In this document: positions 11,600 to 22,329 of the stretch, in pieces
Numbering within the stretch: the stretch's first letter is position 1
How the letters are laid out: each line of letters starts with the position of its first letter
Source: Capsicum annuum
Lineage: Eukaryota; Streptophyta; Magnoliopsida; Solanales; Solanaceae
Length of the DNA: 64,000 nucleotides
Assembly (NCBI RefSeq): GCF_002878395.1
Contig: NC_061121.1
Coordinates: forward strand, 11,154,090-11,218,089
Direction: 5' to 3'
Made by a program: the position numbers and the translations under genes
The notes under the pieces: generated by a model
Seen by the model: the letters and a program-made list of their open reading frames with translations, nothing else
What the model was told of the DNA's origin: nothing
The model's database searches: none

Positions 11600-12300
11600 C
11601 CCAAACTATTTCTATGGACCCTACCGTATAGCTCCTGCCAATATTAAGGACTTGAATTCTTAACTTCAGGATCTTCTTAATAAGGGTTTTATTAGATAGA
11701 ATGTGTCCTCATGGGCAGCTTCTGTTTTGTTTGTAAATAAGAAAGATGGTTCGATGCATATGTGTATTGATTATAAGCAGCTTAATAAAGAGATGGGAAG
11801 AACCGTTATCCTATGCCTCGCATTGATGATTTGTTTGACCAACTTCAAGGTGCAGTAGTGTTTTCTAAGATTGACTTGAGATCTCGTTACCATCAACAGA
11901 GGATTCGGGCTGAGGATATTTCTAAAATGGCCTTTAGGAACCGTTATGGTCACTATGAGTTCTCGGTGATGTCTTTTGGGATGAGTAATGCCCCCACTGC
12001 ATTTATGGACTTGATGAACCGTGTATTCAGACCGTATGTAGAGTCCTTTGTTAGTATGTTCATTGATGATATTCTTGTGTACTCGAGGAGTAGAGAGGAG
12101 CATACACAACACATGAGGATTATGTTCTAGGTTTTGTGAGGGCATGTGCTTTTTGGCAAGTTCTCCAAGTGTGAGTTTTGTCTTGAGTCAGTGTCTTTTC
12201 TTTGACACATGGTGTCTAAGGCAGGTATTATGGTAGACCCTGCTAAGAACTCAGCGATTCGTGATTAGACTAGGCCTACGTCTCCGACTGAGGTTCATAG
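11600..12300 (+). pseudogene. Reverse transcriptase domain of family-A pol, broken
   Basis: Recognisable in order: a linker [20 protein letters not shown] (11730-11790), a frameshift near 11795, then [28 protein letters not shown] (first catalytic Asp present in FSKIDL), [20 protein letters not shown], and the catalytic box [11 protein letters not shown] (about 12058-12090). Both Asp residues of the IDD box are intact. Stops at 11697, 12128 and 12266 and another frameshift break the frame. This is the best preserved part of the element and places it in the chromovirus group of Ty3/Gypsy. Confidence 0.92.
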
Positions 12301-12905
12301 TTTTATTAGTTTGGCTTCTTACTATAGACGCTTTGTTGAGAGCTTTGCTACCATATTAGCCCCTATGACTAGATTGACTCAAAAGGAAGTTCCTTTCCGA
12401 TGGTCCGAGAAGTGTGAGTTAAGCTTTGGGAAGTTTAAGGATTGTCTCACTTCAGCCTCAATATTAGCTCTACTAGTTGAGGATGAGGGATTCACAGTGT
12501 TTTGGGATGCTTCTAGTGTTGGACTAGGATGTGTTTTGATAAAGCAGGGTCGTGTCATTGCCTATGCATCTAGGAAGCTTAAGGTGCGTGAGCGCAACTA
12601 CCCCACTCATAATTTAGAGTTGGAGGCGGTAGTTATCGCGCTTATGATTTGGAGGCATTAATTGTTTGGTGTGCATTGTGAGATTTTCATCGATCATCAA
12701 AGCTTTCAGCATCTTATAACCGAGCAAGAGCTTAATGCTCGCCCACACAGATTTATGGAGTTGCTAAAGAACTACCATATTTCCATCTTATATCATCAGG
12801 GTAAGGCAAATGTCATGGTTGATTCCTTGAGTCGCAAAGCAGTGATTATGGGTAGTTTGGTGTGCATATCAGTTTCTCAGAGGCCCTTGGCAAGGGACAT
12901 TTAGT
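12301..12905 (+). pseudogene. RNase H domain of family-A pol, broken
   Basis: An open stretch at 12311-12661 has ASYYRRFVESFATI, then FTVFWDASSVGLGCVLIKQG (RNase H Asp in the DAS box) and HNLELEAVVIAL. After a TAA at 12659-12661 the domain continues with EIFIDHQSFQHL and YHQGKANVMVDSLSRKA. It would remove the RNA template during cDNA synthesis. The core acidic residues appear kept (D of DAS, E of LELEAV, D of IDH, D of VDSLS), but the stop divides the domain. Confidence 0.9.
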
Positions 12906-12938
12906 GTGCCATTTTGGAGAAACTGATATGCACACCAA
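12857..12938. repeat. Perfect 22-bp inverted repeat with nested hairpin
   Basis: The arm TTGGTGTGCATATCAG...TTTCTC at 12857-12878 has its exact reverse complement GAGAAACTGATATGCAC...ACCAA at 12917-12938, 22 of 22 bases. The 38-base loop holds a smaller hairpin, CCCTT-GGC-AAGGG, at 12883-12895. It sits in pol between RNase H and integrase, in otherwise decayed sequence. Confidence 0.9.
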
Positions 12939-13990
12939 TTTTGGATCCTACGAGGATTTTGGCTTATGTGGTGAGGTCCTCTCTATTTGGGAAGATTTGT
13001 GATCGTCAGTATGAGGATAGCAAGTTGTGCTTTTTCTATGACCAGGCAATTAGTGGTGAGTCTAGGAGGCACACAGTAGATTCTGAGGGTATTATGAGAT
13101 TTCAGGGTTGTATTTGTGTTCCTTGGCTTTATGAATTAATTAAGTCAATTCTTCATGAGGCTAATAGTTCTATATATTTCACTCATCCCGGTACAGTTAA
13201 GATGCATAGAGATTTGGGACAACATTACTGGTGGGATTGATGAAGAGAGATATGGCAGACTTTGTGGCTCACTGCCTATGTTGTTAGAAAGTTAAGGTCG
13301 AGCATCAACGTCTAAGTAAATTGACTCAGAGGTTGCCCACTCCCGAGTAGAAATGGGAACATATTACTATGGTCTTCATTAGCGGTTTAACTCGTACTCC
13401 CCATGGTCATGATATTGTTTGGGTTATTGTGGATCGTTTGACCAAGTCAGTACATTTTATCCTATTCAAATGACCTTCAGTGTTAAGAGATTATACAAGA
13501 TTTATGTGCGAAAGATAGTTCATTTGTATGGGGTCCCTGTGTCTATCACATTAGTCGTGATTCTGTATTTACTTTAGGATTTTGGAGGGTATTTCAGGAG
13601 GAGTTGGGTACTCGAGTGCATTTGAGTACAACTTTCCATCTGCATACAGATGATTAGTGCGAGCAAATTATTCAGGTGCTCGAGGATATGCTTCGATCCT
13701 GTGTTATGGATTTTAGAAGACAGTAGGATCAACACTTAGCGTTGGCAGAGTTCACCTACAACAATAGTTGATATTCAAGTATTGAGATGGTGCCTTATGA
13801 GACTTTGTATGGTTGGAGGTGTCGTTCTCCTATAGCATGGTTGAGACCTCCAGGTTAGACCTTGTGGTATGAATTTTCTTCAGGACTCGCTGGATAGAGT
13901 CAGGGTGATCAGGATAGGTTGAGAGTAGCTCAGAGTAGGCAGAAGGCCTATGCAGATCGTCGACTTTGAGAGTTAAGATTCGGAGTTAGT
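12906..13990 (+). pseudogene. Integrase domain of family-A pol, broken
   Basis: The zinc-binding region is seen as FTHPGTVKMHRDLGQHYWWD (13180-13240), followed in another frame by FVAHCLCC with a stop and the linker EHQRLSKLTQRLPTPE. The catalytic core begins WEHITMVFISGLTRT: the first catalytic Asp of D,D-35-E, normally in MDF, is valine here. WVIVDRLTKSVHF follows. Stops replace tryptophan in several places (TAG at 13348 and 13724). The downstream Asp and Glu lie in frame-shifted text (13540-13700) and I could not place them with confidence. The enzyme would join cDNA ends to host DNA; this copy cannot. Confidence 0.85.
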
Positions 13991-14420
13991 GTGTTCCTTC
14001 GTGTTTCACCTATGACGGGTGTGATGAGGTTTGGAAGAAAGGGTAAGCTCATCCCTTGGTATATTAGCCCTTTTTACGTTCTCCGCGCAGTGTGCAAGGT
14101 GGCCTATGAGTTAGCTTTACCTCCAGATTTGTCAGTTGTTCATCCAGTTTTCCATGTCTCCATATTGCATAAGTATATTCCTGACCCATCTCATATGCTT
14201 AGGTGGGACTCATTCTAATTAGACGAACAATTGACCTTTGTGGAGGAGCCTGTTCTTATTTTGGATAGTGATGTGAGACGACTGCGTAATAGAGAGATTC
14301 TGGTAGTCAAGGTTCAGTGGAGACACCGCCTAGCAGAGGAAGCTACTTAGGAAATCGAGATTGAGATGCAGGCTCGGTATTCTCACCTATTCGAGACTTC
14401 AGATATTTCGTATTCTTTAA
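13991..14420 (+). pseudogene. Integrase C-terminus with chromodomain, broken
   Basis: The frame starts [20 protein letters not shown] (the GPY/F-type module), continues [40 protein letters not shown], meets a TAA at 14217-14219, then LTFVEEPVLILDSDVRRLRN and VVKVQWRHRLAEEAT, meeting a TAG at 14348-14350, and ends near SYSLTFGDESSL. The VVKVQWRHR segment is the chromodomain that in this clade recognises modified histone tails. Only about two stops and one change in the GPY/F loop separate it from an open frame. Confidence 0.88.
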
Positions 14421-14454
14421 CTTTTGGGGACGAAAGTTCCTTAGTAATGGATGT
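14421..14454 (+). promoter_or_regulatory. Polypurine tract region before 3' LTR
   Basis: The G/A-rich run TTTTGGGGACGAAAG lies just upstream of the LTR start TGTAATGACCC. Plus-strand DNA synthesis of Gypsy elements is primed from such a tract. About 15 bases (TTAGTAATGGATGT) lie between tract and LTR, which is a little more than usual, so the exact LTR start could be a few bases earlier. Confidence 0.6.
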
Positions 14455-17400
14455 TGTAATGACCCTTCAAGTCATTTTATGTATTCTCATTTATTTTCAC
14501 CATGATAGATTTTCCATAGCTTCGCCAAGTCATTTATGACTTTCTGGAACTGATAGTTTAGTTACCGTGGAGTTATTTGATTTTTAGAGCCAATTTCCCA
14601 TTTAGAAGTCTTCGTCGATTCCAAATGGCCGCTGAGTGAAAACTTCAGTAAAATAATTTTGGATGCAAATTTTGATTGCGCCAGCAGCTATGTAATATCG
14701 ATTTTAAGATTAGTAAACCCTTGGTTCGGATCCCACAACACCCGAGCTCATTTCAACCCATTATCGAAAAGTCAAAAATCAAAATATATGAGTGTCGGAC
14801 CCACAAGTTGACTAAATTACGTTGGATGGAAAATTCAACTTTACCTATGCATTCGGAATATCGAATTAAGTGTGATTACATAGTTCGTTTGCAAAAAACG
14901 AAGTCCGAATGAGTCCAGGAGGCCAAAAATAAGTTTTGACCTTACGGGCCCATCTAAAATCGTATAAAAGGTCCTTTAGGCCGATTTTTAGGGCATTCTT
15001 CACCTTTTTGAGAACCCTAGAAACCATTAAGATTTATTGACTTAAAAGTGAGTCTTGTGGGTTGATTAGGAGCTTGAATAACTTGTGTAATCCATTTTTT
15101 CACTACAAATCTAAGGTAAGATTCCTCCAAATTTGGTATTAATTTCTTGATTTCTAGATCCAAAATCCTAAGTCCTTGAGGCTCAATTGTAGCCACAAAT
15201 GTGATTGATTTACTCAAATTTCTTGAGGGTTATGGCTCCCTAATGATGTTTGAACAATGGATTGGTCTCGAAAATTCATTTTTTGAAGATGGGACCCACT
15301 TTGGGGTTTGGTGTCATTTTGGACCCATGACATAATGGTGCCATAATGGGTGTTGTTTTTTTTAATGATGCTTAGATTATGTTGTTGATAGCTTGGCTCG
15401 TGGAAGAAGAAGCTTCAAGAAAAGGAAAGTCAAAGTTTGTTTGTTCATGAGCAATTGGATTTAAGGTAGGTTAGGCTTACTTGTAGATAGATTGAGCTTG
15501 ATTGCAGTATAATTATTGATATCTTGTGAGATTTTGTGGGGTTTTTAAGGATAAATAGAGGACTGGCAATACTTGGTATTAGTTATTTTTTGTAGGCTAC
15601 TAAACTTGTAAAGTGTGATGTTTGACCTTTGGCCTAGAACCTTGGCTAGCATGAGAATACTTTAGTTGCTCTAGTAGTTGAGAACTATGTTGTTGGATAA
15701 CCTTAAGAGTATGTAACCTAATTATGACTAGTTATAAAATTGCTTTAGTGTTTAGGGTGACATAGGAATGTTGCTTGAAGAAGATTTTTCCCTTATAGGC
15801 CTAGTAATGATTGATAAGCCCTTATGGTGTGATTTAGATAACCTAGCCTAATTCTAGGTAGAAGTTATCCTTGTAGAAGTTAACTTTAGCATTATTGGGA
15901 TTTAGGTGTGGAAATTGACCCACCTTAATATTTAACGATGAATTCCCTAGTGACCTAGATATTTGACAAACATCTAAATCACTTTATTGAGATTATAATG
16001 GTTAAACCCGGTTATCGGTTTGTGTATGTAGATGATGGTTGGATAATATGTATACTTAATTGATTATCTTATTGTCATGATATGGAGATCCTTGGAAAGT
16101 CTTGTGAATTGAACTTATGGTTATGCTATCGATTGACTTATCGATTAGTTCACCAAGTGAACCTCGAATTATGTTACCACTCTTGCTAAGAACCAAGTGT
16201 AATGATTATTTAATGCTTATGTGAATGATTTCCCTTTTGGGTTAGTATTGTGAAATGTGGGAATAAAAGAAGTGACTAGCAAGCATGCACTTGACTTTTA
16301 ATTGACTTGCTAATAAACATGATAACCTTGAAAAGGTGTGATTGCGTATATCATTTAGATATTCATGCTCATGCATCTACTTATATTATGTAGTGATAAC
16401 TATTAGTAAAGTATGATGATATGTGTTACTTTGTATCACTTATACTTTATTATTGTGGCTTGTACACGTTCATTGATTTGACTACATATGTATGTTAATG
16501 TTGGTTGGCTTGGGAGATATGCTAATGATATTACGATGCCCAGTGAATCTGCAGGATTTGTTGATATTATGATGATGTCCGATTAATTCGGAAGAGGTAA
16601 TGATGTTATAATGATACCTGGTGAATCCGGAGGATATAATGATATTATGATGATGCCCGATGAATTTGAAGGATATATTGGTATTATGATGATGCCTAAT
16701 TAATCCAAAAGAGGTAATGATATTATGATGGTACCCGGTGAATCTGAAGGATATAATGACGTTAAGATAATGTCTAGTTAATTCGGAAGATGTAATAATG
16801 TAATGATGATACCCGGGTAATTCAGAGGATATAATGATGTTATGATGATGCCCGATAAATTCGGAGGATATGTTGATATTGTGATGATGCCCGGTTAATC
16901 TAGAAGAGATAATGATGTTGTGATGATACCATGTATGGTGAGAATATATATATATATATAAATATATGGACATATGTGGGGTTATGCCGAGTGTGGCTAA
17001 ACCCGTTCGTGTACTTGGTACATGATGCATTCATTGGCAAATTATTAATCATTTTTCGTCCCTAATCACTAGTTAAGTTTTGTGACCCATAATAATGTAA
17101 TTAGTAAGTAGAAGTGGATTATGTCGAGTATTGGGTTAAGACCAATTGATATGTGTAATCTTGTGTAGAACGAAGGGCTCACTTAGTAAATCTACTTGAC
17201 TTGGATAAGTGGTTATGTTATGGAATTTCGACTAATAAAGTGGCTTATGTGATAACTAGTTGTCTCTGATAAATGACTATGACTTGTAGGCTAGAAGCCT
17301 AGTAAACTAGTTGGTGTGACCTTGCTTGGTTAAAATGTGGAAACTAGTCCTTAAGGTTGTAACATGCCTAATGATATTGGTCTTAGTATTGTATGATGAA

Positions 17401-18618
17401 TAGTTAAGTTGACATCTAGCATGTGATGCCGTGGTGGCTTAATTGATCACTTATATAATGAGGATGCTAACTAGAAAATAGCCTTGAGATAGGTGAATAA
17501 AGAATAGTAGTGGTAACTTGTAACTTTTCCTTATTTGAAGTCTGGTAAACTATAAGACTTGTAAAGTAGTTTTTCATGGATTTAGAGATTAGCTAATATT
17601 GACTAGACTTTGAGTTCATCAATGAAATAGAAAATAAGTAACTATATAACTATGCTATTGTGATATCGGTTTCATTGTGCTAAATTGCAGTATTGATAAT
17701 GATTGTAGACCTCGGTAAGAGGCCATGGCGGAAATGTGCAACCCGCAGCTTTGGTGAGTTGCTTGTGTAGTTTTACCTTTATATATTGATGAATTGATCT
17801 TTTAGTGTTCTCTCCGGTGGTATGGAATGTCATGATGAGTTTCTTGTTATGTTCTTTTGCGTGTACTTTCTGGCAGTATGAGACGTCGTAGTAAGTTCTT
17901 GTGCTTTATATTCTAATGATGGTTTGTGTTGATCATGGTAAATACATAGTAGTTATTGTATATATGTGGCTTTACACTTCCAAAATGATTAGCATTTGTA
18001 TGATGATTATGGTATATGTTGATATGATATATGATGCTATTGCCCTAGTAGATTAGTTATTTTATACAGTTTTATCGAAAAAGATTCAGGTTCGATCTTG
18101 TGCCTTAAGTTATTGTCTTACTTTATATCATCCTTATATTATAATTTAGCTCAGTCGGCCGATGATGCCTACTAAGTACCCATGTTTTGGTACTCATACT
18201 ACATTGCTGTACCTTTTAGGATAGACCTGAGTTTTAGTTTCCGTTATTGAGTCGACGTCGTGCCGTGTTGATCATCAGGAGACAGGGTGAGCTCTTGGAG
18301 TTGGAGTTGCCCTCTTTCCCTTCTATCCTTTGTCTTTTTTATTCGAGACAATTGTAAAAGACTATTAAAGTTTATCAGACTCCGAGTTGTAATTCCTGTT
18401 GTCGAATATAGAGTTGCTCTTGTACTTATACTATCAGGTCATGGGATTTGTATTCGAATGTTAGTTGTTTCATTTGTGGAATATTGTGTTCCTATATAGG
18501 GTCCATGTTGAACAATTCCACCAAGGTAACCCATCGCGTTAGCTCCGTGTTACCGTGTCGACTTACCTATTGGTGGTTATGGTAGGTCCCATCATGACTT
18601 AGAAATCGGGTTGTGACA
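14455..18618 (+). mobile_element. 3' LTR, family-A chromovirus
   Basis: It starts TGTAATGACCC and ends GGGTTGTGACA, 4.16 kb. It is collinear with 2758-7024, allowing indels: the 16090-16330 part has about 150 bases not seen in the other copies (with GAACCTCGAATTATG). It contains the 39-bp minisatellite (16510-16930). Comparison with the 5' LTR shows many substitutions and indels, so the insertion is old. The flank after it starts AATTA; the matching upstream flank is not in the window, so no target duplication can be checked. Confidence 0.85.
16510..16930 (+). repeat. 39-bp minisatellite, 3' LTR A
   Basis: About eleven units with GATGATGCCCG and GGAGGATAT(A/T)(A/T)TGATATTATG cores. On the minus strand it yields a 182-codon open frame of 13-residue repeats (GHHHNINISSEFI type). 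The frame is enforced by the 39-bp period and is not a protein candidate. Confidence 0.93.
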
Positions 18619-19450
18619 AATTAACTATCTCTAGGCACAGAAAAATTAACAACAATTTTTCTTTGTGGTTCAAGTCGTGTTTATCTAATCCAACTCATTA
18701 ATTTCCAAATACTATAGCTAGGATCTCCTAAGTGAAAATTTTAAATCCGACATTGTAATTATGTGTCAGAGGGCTAGGGTTGATGATGTAAAAGTGTGTG
18801 GTTGAATTGGATTTGTTGCATGAAAGGATAAGAGTCAGTCTTTCAAAGATGGTCATCTTGTTATGTAGATCTTTCTTTTCTTTTTCTCTAAATGGTAAAC
18901 TTAAAATATCAAGATAAAAACAATAATAATTAACTATCTCTAGGCAAAGAAAAGTTAACAACTTAGGTTAAAGAAAAAATTTAATAGTAATTAACTACAA
19001 GCTAGACTAAAAGAATTTTATTGTTATACTTGTTTCAAGTTTTTAAAAATATACAAATTTTAAAGGATTCAATATGCATCTAATGACATTTTAAAAGAGT
19101 GCAACATAAATTATGTGAGTGTATTTTCTATGTGTAAAACGTGTTGTACTATCATACTTTGTATGCCCAAAGAAAAATGTAGAGTGGGATGATTTGATGG
19201 TGTAAGGCTTATGATGTAAGAAAAGATAAAGAGGAGGAGTCTTCACAGATACTTTATCTTATTGGTAGATCTTTCTTCTCCTTCTTCTTTACCTAGAATG
19301 GTAAACTAAAAATATAAAGATAAAAACAAATTTAGTTGAACAATTAACAAGTTAGATTAAGAAAGAAATTCAAAGTAATTAACTAAAAATCTATATTAAA
19401 ATAATAATATATTTCTTATAATTTCATTCATTTGGAAATGAAATAAAAAT
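18619..19450. other. Host intergenic DNA with duplicated AT-rich blocks
   Basis: No gene seen. It holds at least two copies of a block that also occurs at 37145-37275 and 37675-37870: a stretch like TTTCAAAGATGG, GTAGATCTTTCTT, a pyrimidine run, ATGGTAAACT, AATATCAAGATAAAAACAA and AATTAACTATCTCT. The end (19380-19450) matches 39040-39110. This is the 3' flank of a sulfotransferase copy, shared between the C and A loci. Confidence 0.65.
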
Positions 19451-19455
19451 CGTAT

Positions 19456-19818
19456 TGTTAGAGTTGTGACCTTAATTTTGTTAATCAGGCTCAGAAAGTT
19501 TTGCAGTGCAACCCATGTTGGTTATTTTCAATGGGGTCAGTGGTGGTAGCGTAGGGATCGATCGACAGGCATGATATGGACCTTTATCTTTTTAGGCCTA
19601 GGACTTATTTGTATGCACATATTATATAAGTTCATTTAGTGGGTTGTTTTGGGCATTTCAAAAAATTCAGCCTTCTCTACATTATACTCTCTCTCCATTA
19701 TAGTGAAACCTCCTTTGCCTTTGTCCGTGATTTTCCCCGCAAGGGTTTTCACGTAAATCTGTGTGTTGTTCTTGTTCTCTTTTACTTATGGTTTGCTTAC
19801 TCTGTCCGAATCATAACA
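19456..19818 (+). repeat. 5' LTR of Copia element 1
   Basis: It begins TGTTAGAGTTGTGACC and ends CGAATCATAACA. A TATA-like TATATAAG lies at about 19623-19630 and would be the promoter of the element; the text after it, with repeated TCTCTCTCC and GTGAAACC, would be the start of the transcript. Confidence 0.93.
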
Positions 19819-19836
19819 AATTGATATCAGAGCCTG
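19819..19836 (+). promoter_or_regulatory. Primer-binding site of Copia element 1
   Basis: AATTGATATCAGAGCCTG directly follows the LTR end. It matches the plant initiator-Met primer site TGGTATCAGAGCC apart from one change (GGT to GAT). Confidence 0.88.
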
Positions 19837-19855
19837 TTCGATTATTTTCTCGGAG

Positions 19856-20660
19856 ATGTCAATAATGAAGTATGACATTTCGCTGTTGGATCGAAACACC
19901 AAATTTTGGTTATGATAGGTTAAGATGTGGGTTGTGCTCACGCAGATAGATTTGGACGATGCTCTATTATGGTTTGATAAGATGCCCTCATTATGGATGG
20001 ACGACGACAAATAACATAAGGATCGGAAGGCTCTATCTCAAATCCACCAACATTTATACAATCAGATTCTATAGGATGTTTTGAAGGAGACCACTGCCGC
20101 TGCATTGTGGTTGAAATTGGAAGCGTTGTGTATAACGAAGAGCCTGACAAGTAGGTTGCATCTCAAACAACGACTTTATTCCCATCGTATGTCTGAGGGT
20201 GCGTTTTTTAGAAGATCACTTATCTGTCTTGAAAGAAATCATATTTGATTTAGAGACTCTGGAGGTTAAGTACGAGGAGGAAGATTTAGGGTTGATTCTG
20301 TTGTGTTGACTGCCTGCATCATACAAGAACTGTAGGGATACAATTTTATATAGTCGTGATACCCTGATGATTGATGAAGTCTATGATGTGTTGTTCTCTA
20401 AGAAGAAGATGAAACATCTTATGAATGGGTCGAAGACTCAAGAAAATGGTCTCATTATTAGAGGAGGAAGGACTCGTGAGAGGAATTCTGGGAGTAATGA
20501 TAGGAATAGGTCAAAATCCAAAAACAGAAATAAAACCTATAATTACCACAAGAAGAAGGGTCATATCAAATCCAAGTGTTAGAAGCTACAGAATGGAGAG
20601 AAAAAGAAGCACCAAAACCGAAGGAAAACCAATTAGAGAAGTCCGGTGAATCCAGTTTTA
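19856..20660 (+). pseudogene. gag of Copia element 1, broken
   Basis: From ATG 19856 the frame reads MKYDISLLDRNTKF, then hits TGA and TAG. Later pieces are recognisable: WVVLTQIDLDDALLWFDKMP, TTAAALWLKLEALCITKSL, LHLKQRLYSHRMSEG, and MIDEVYDVLFSKKKMKHL (20367-20430). The nucleic-acid-binding knuckle at about 20539-20580 reads YNYHKKKGHIKSKC, so the first two cysteines of CX2CX4HX4C are replaced by Y and H; the histidine and last cysteine remain. The text ends with a TAG after the last cysteine. It would form the particle; this copy is dead. Confidence 0.88.
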
Positions 20661-20689
20661 TGGAAGATGGCGATAGTAATGGACAACTC

Positions 20690-22110
20690 TTGGTAGTTTC
20701 TGATGGTAACTCCAAACTTTATGAGGATTGAATTCTTGATTGAGCTTGCACGTTTCATATATGTTGTAATTCGGATGAGTTTACAACATATGAAACAGTC
20801 TCTAAAGGTGCTGTGCTGATAGGAAATAACACATCTTGTAAGATAGCTGGTATTTCAACAATTAGGATCAAGATATTTGATAGGGTTGTGAGGACACTTG
20901 GTGATGTGTGCTATGTCCCAGACCTGAAGAGAAATCTTATTTCCTTGAGTACCCTTGATTCGAACGGTTATAGGTACACTGTTGAAGGTGGAGTCCTAAA
21001 GGTTGCTAAAGGTGCTCTTATTGTGATGAAGGGACAGAGAAAGTCTGCAAATTTGTATGTCCTGAAAGGCTCTACTATTATAGGTGATGCAGCTATTTCT
21101 ACCTCCTCTCTATTAGAAAGTGACGTTGCTAAACTTTGGCATATGCGCCTAGGGCATATGAGTGAAAATGGGATGGCTGAACTAAGTAGGAGAGGACTTC
21201 TTGATGGGCAGAGTATTACCAAATTGGAGTTTTGTGAGCACTACGTATTCGGGAAGCAGAAGAGAGTCAGATTCACTAAAGGCATCCACTCAACTAAGGC
21301 ACACTTAATTATCTTCATTCTAATCTATGGGTCCTTCTAGAGTACCTTCTATAGAAGGCGCTAATTACTTGTTGACTATTATTGATGACTATTCTAAAAA
21401 AAGTTTGGGTGTTCTTTCTAAAGCAAAAGAATAATGTGTTGCCTACTTTCAATCAGTGGAAGACTATGATTGAAAAGCAGACAGGGAAGCAAGTAAAATG
21501 CCTTCGAACCGATAATGGTTTAGAGTTCTGTTCTAATGTATTTAATGCTTTGTGGAAGTAAGAATTTGTGAGGCAGATAACAGTTCGTCATACTCCGCAG
21601 CAGAATGGTGTAGCCGAATGAATTAATAAGACTATAATGGAGAAGGTGCATTGTATGCTCTCTAATGCTGGTTTACCCAAGTCTTTTTAGGCTGAAGCTA
21701 CTTCCACAACTTGTCTTCTTATTAACCGCTCTCCCTCAGTCGCGATTAATAAAAAGACTCCACAAGAGGTATGGTATGGTACTCCTGTCAGTTATTCTGG
21801 TTTGAGGATATTTGGATGTACTGCGTATGCTCATATTGATAATGGAAAGTTAGAACCTAGATCTGTCAAATGCTTATTTATAGGTTATAAGCCTGGTGTT
21901 AAAGGTTATAGGCTTTGGTGTCTAGAAAGTAGAAAGGTTATAATTAGCAGGGATGTTGTGTTTGATAAAACTGCCATTCTTTGTGCTTCCTCCAAATCTA
22001 GTGCTTTGCCCTCAGATGAGCTTAGTGAAATGAATCAGCAAAAGTCAAGCACCCATGTTGAATTGCAGATTGGAGCAAAGTCTACACCAGTGCCTACCTC
22101 TTAGTCGATC
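20690..22110 (+). pseudogene. Protease and integrase of Copia element 1, broken
   Basis: The protease motif region (20728-20760) reads ILD-stop-ACTFHICCNSDEF: the serine after the catalytic Asp is a TGA. An open stretch at 20813-21340 covers the rest of protease (LGDVCYVPDLKRNLISLSTL) and the GAG-pre-integrase part (LWHMRLGHMSENGMAELSRR), including a Cys-His region in which the usual CEHC is CEHY. The integrase core has HSNLWG where HSDLWG is expected, so its first catalytic Asp is Asn. RTDNGLEF keeps the second and PQQNGVAE the final Glu, but a TGA follows it. The end (21802-22104) is FGCTAYAHIDNGKLEPRSVK. Confidence 0.9.
20752..20796. repeat. Inverted repeat in Copia element 1 protease region
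   Basis: GTTTCATATATGTTGTAA (20752-20769) and TTACAACATATGAAAC (20781-20796) are reverse complements except for one extra AT pair in the first arm, with an 11-base loop. In RNA this would be a stem of 16 pairs with a 2-base bulge, right after the protease active-site codons. Confidence 0.8.
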
Positions 22111-22329
22111 CCAGAGATACAGAGTGATAATATTACTTTTTCACCACCAGTGGCACCACAATATTCTATTACTAAAGACAGGCCTAGAAGAGAGATTAGA
22201 CCTCCTCAGAAGTATACTAGAGCTGATTTGGTTGCTTATGCATTGAGTATAGCAGAAGGTATTGATTCTGGTGAAGATCCTTCTTCTTACCCAGAGGCAG
22301 TTAGTTGCGATGCTTCCGGTCGATGGATG

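Noticed and set aside
11771..12145. 124-codon minus-strand open frame
   Set aside because: Antisense to the reverse transcriptase domain with FIDDILVYS.
16482..17030. 182-codon minus-strand open frame with histidine-rich 13-residue repeats, and similar frames at 4636-5312
   Set aside because: The frame is a consequence of the 39-bp minisatellite (39 = 13 codons) and appears on both strands; it lies in a noncoding LTR.
20968..21222. 84-codon minus-strand open frame
   Set aside because: Shadow of the Copia 1 protease/integrase frame.
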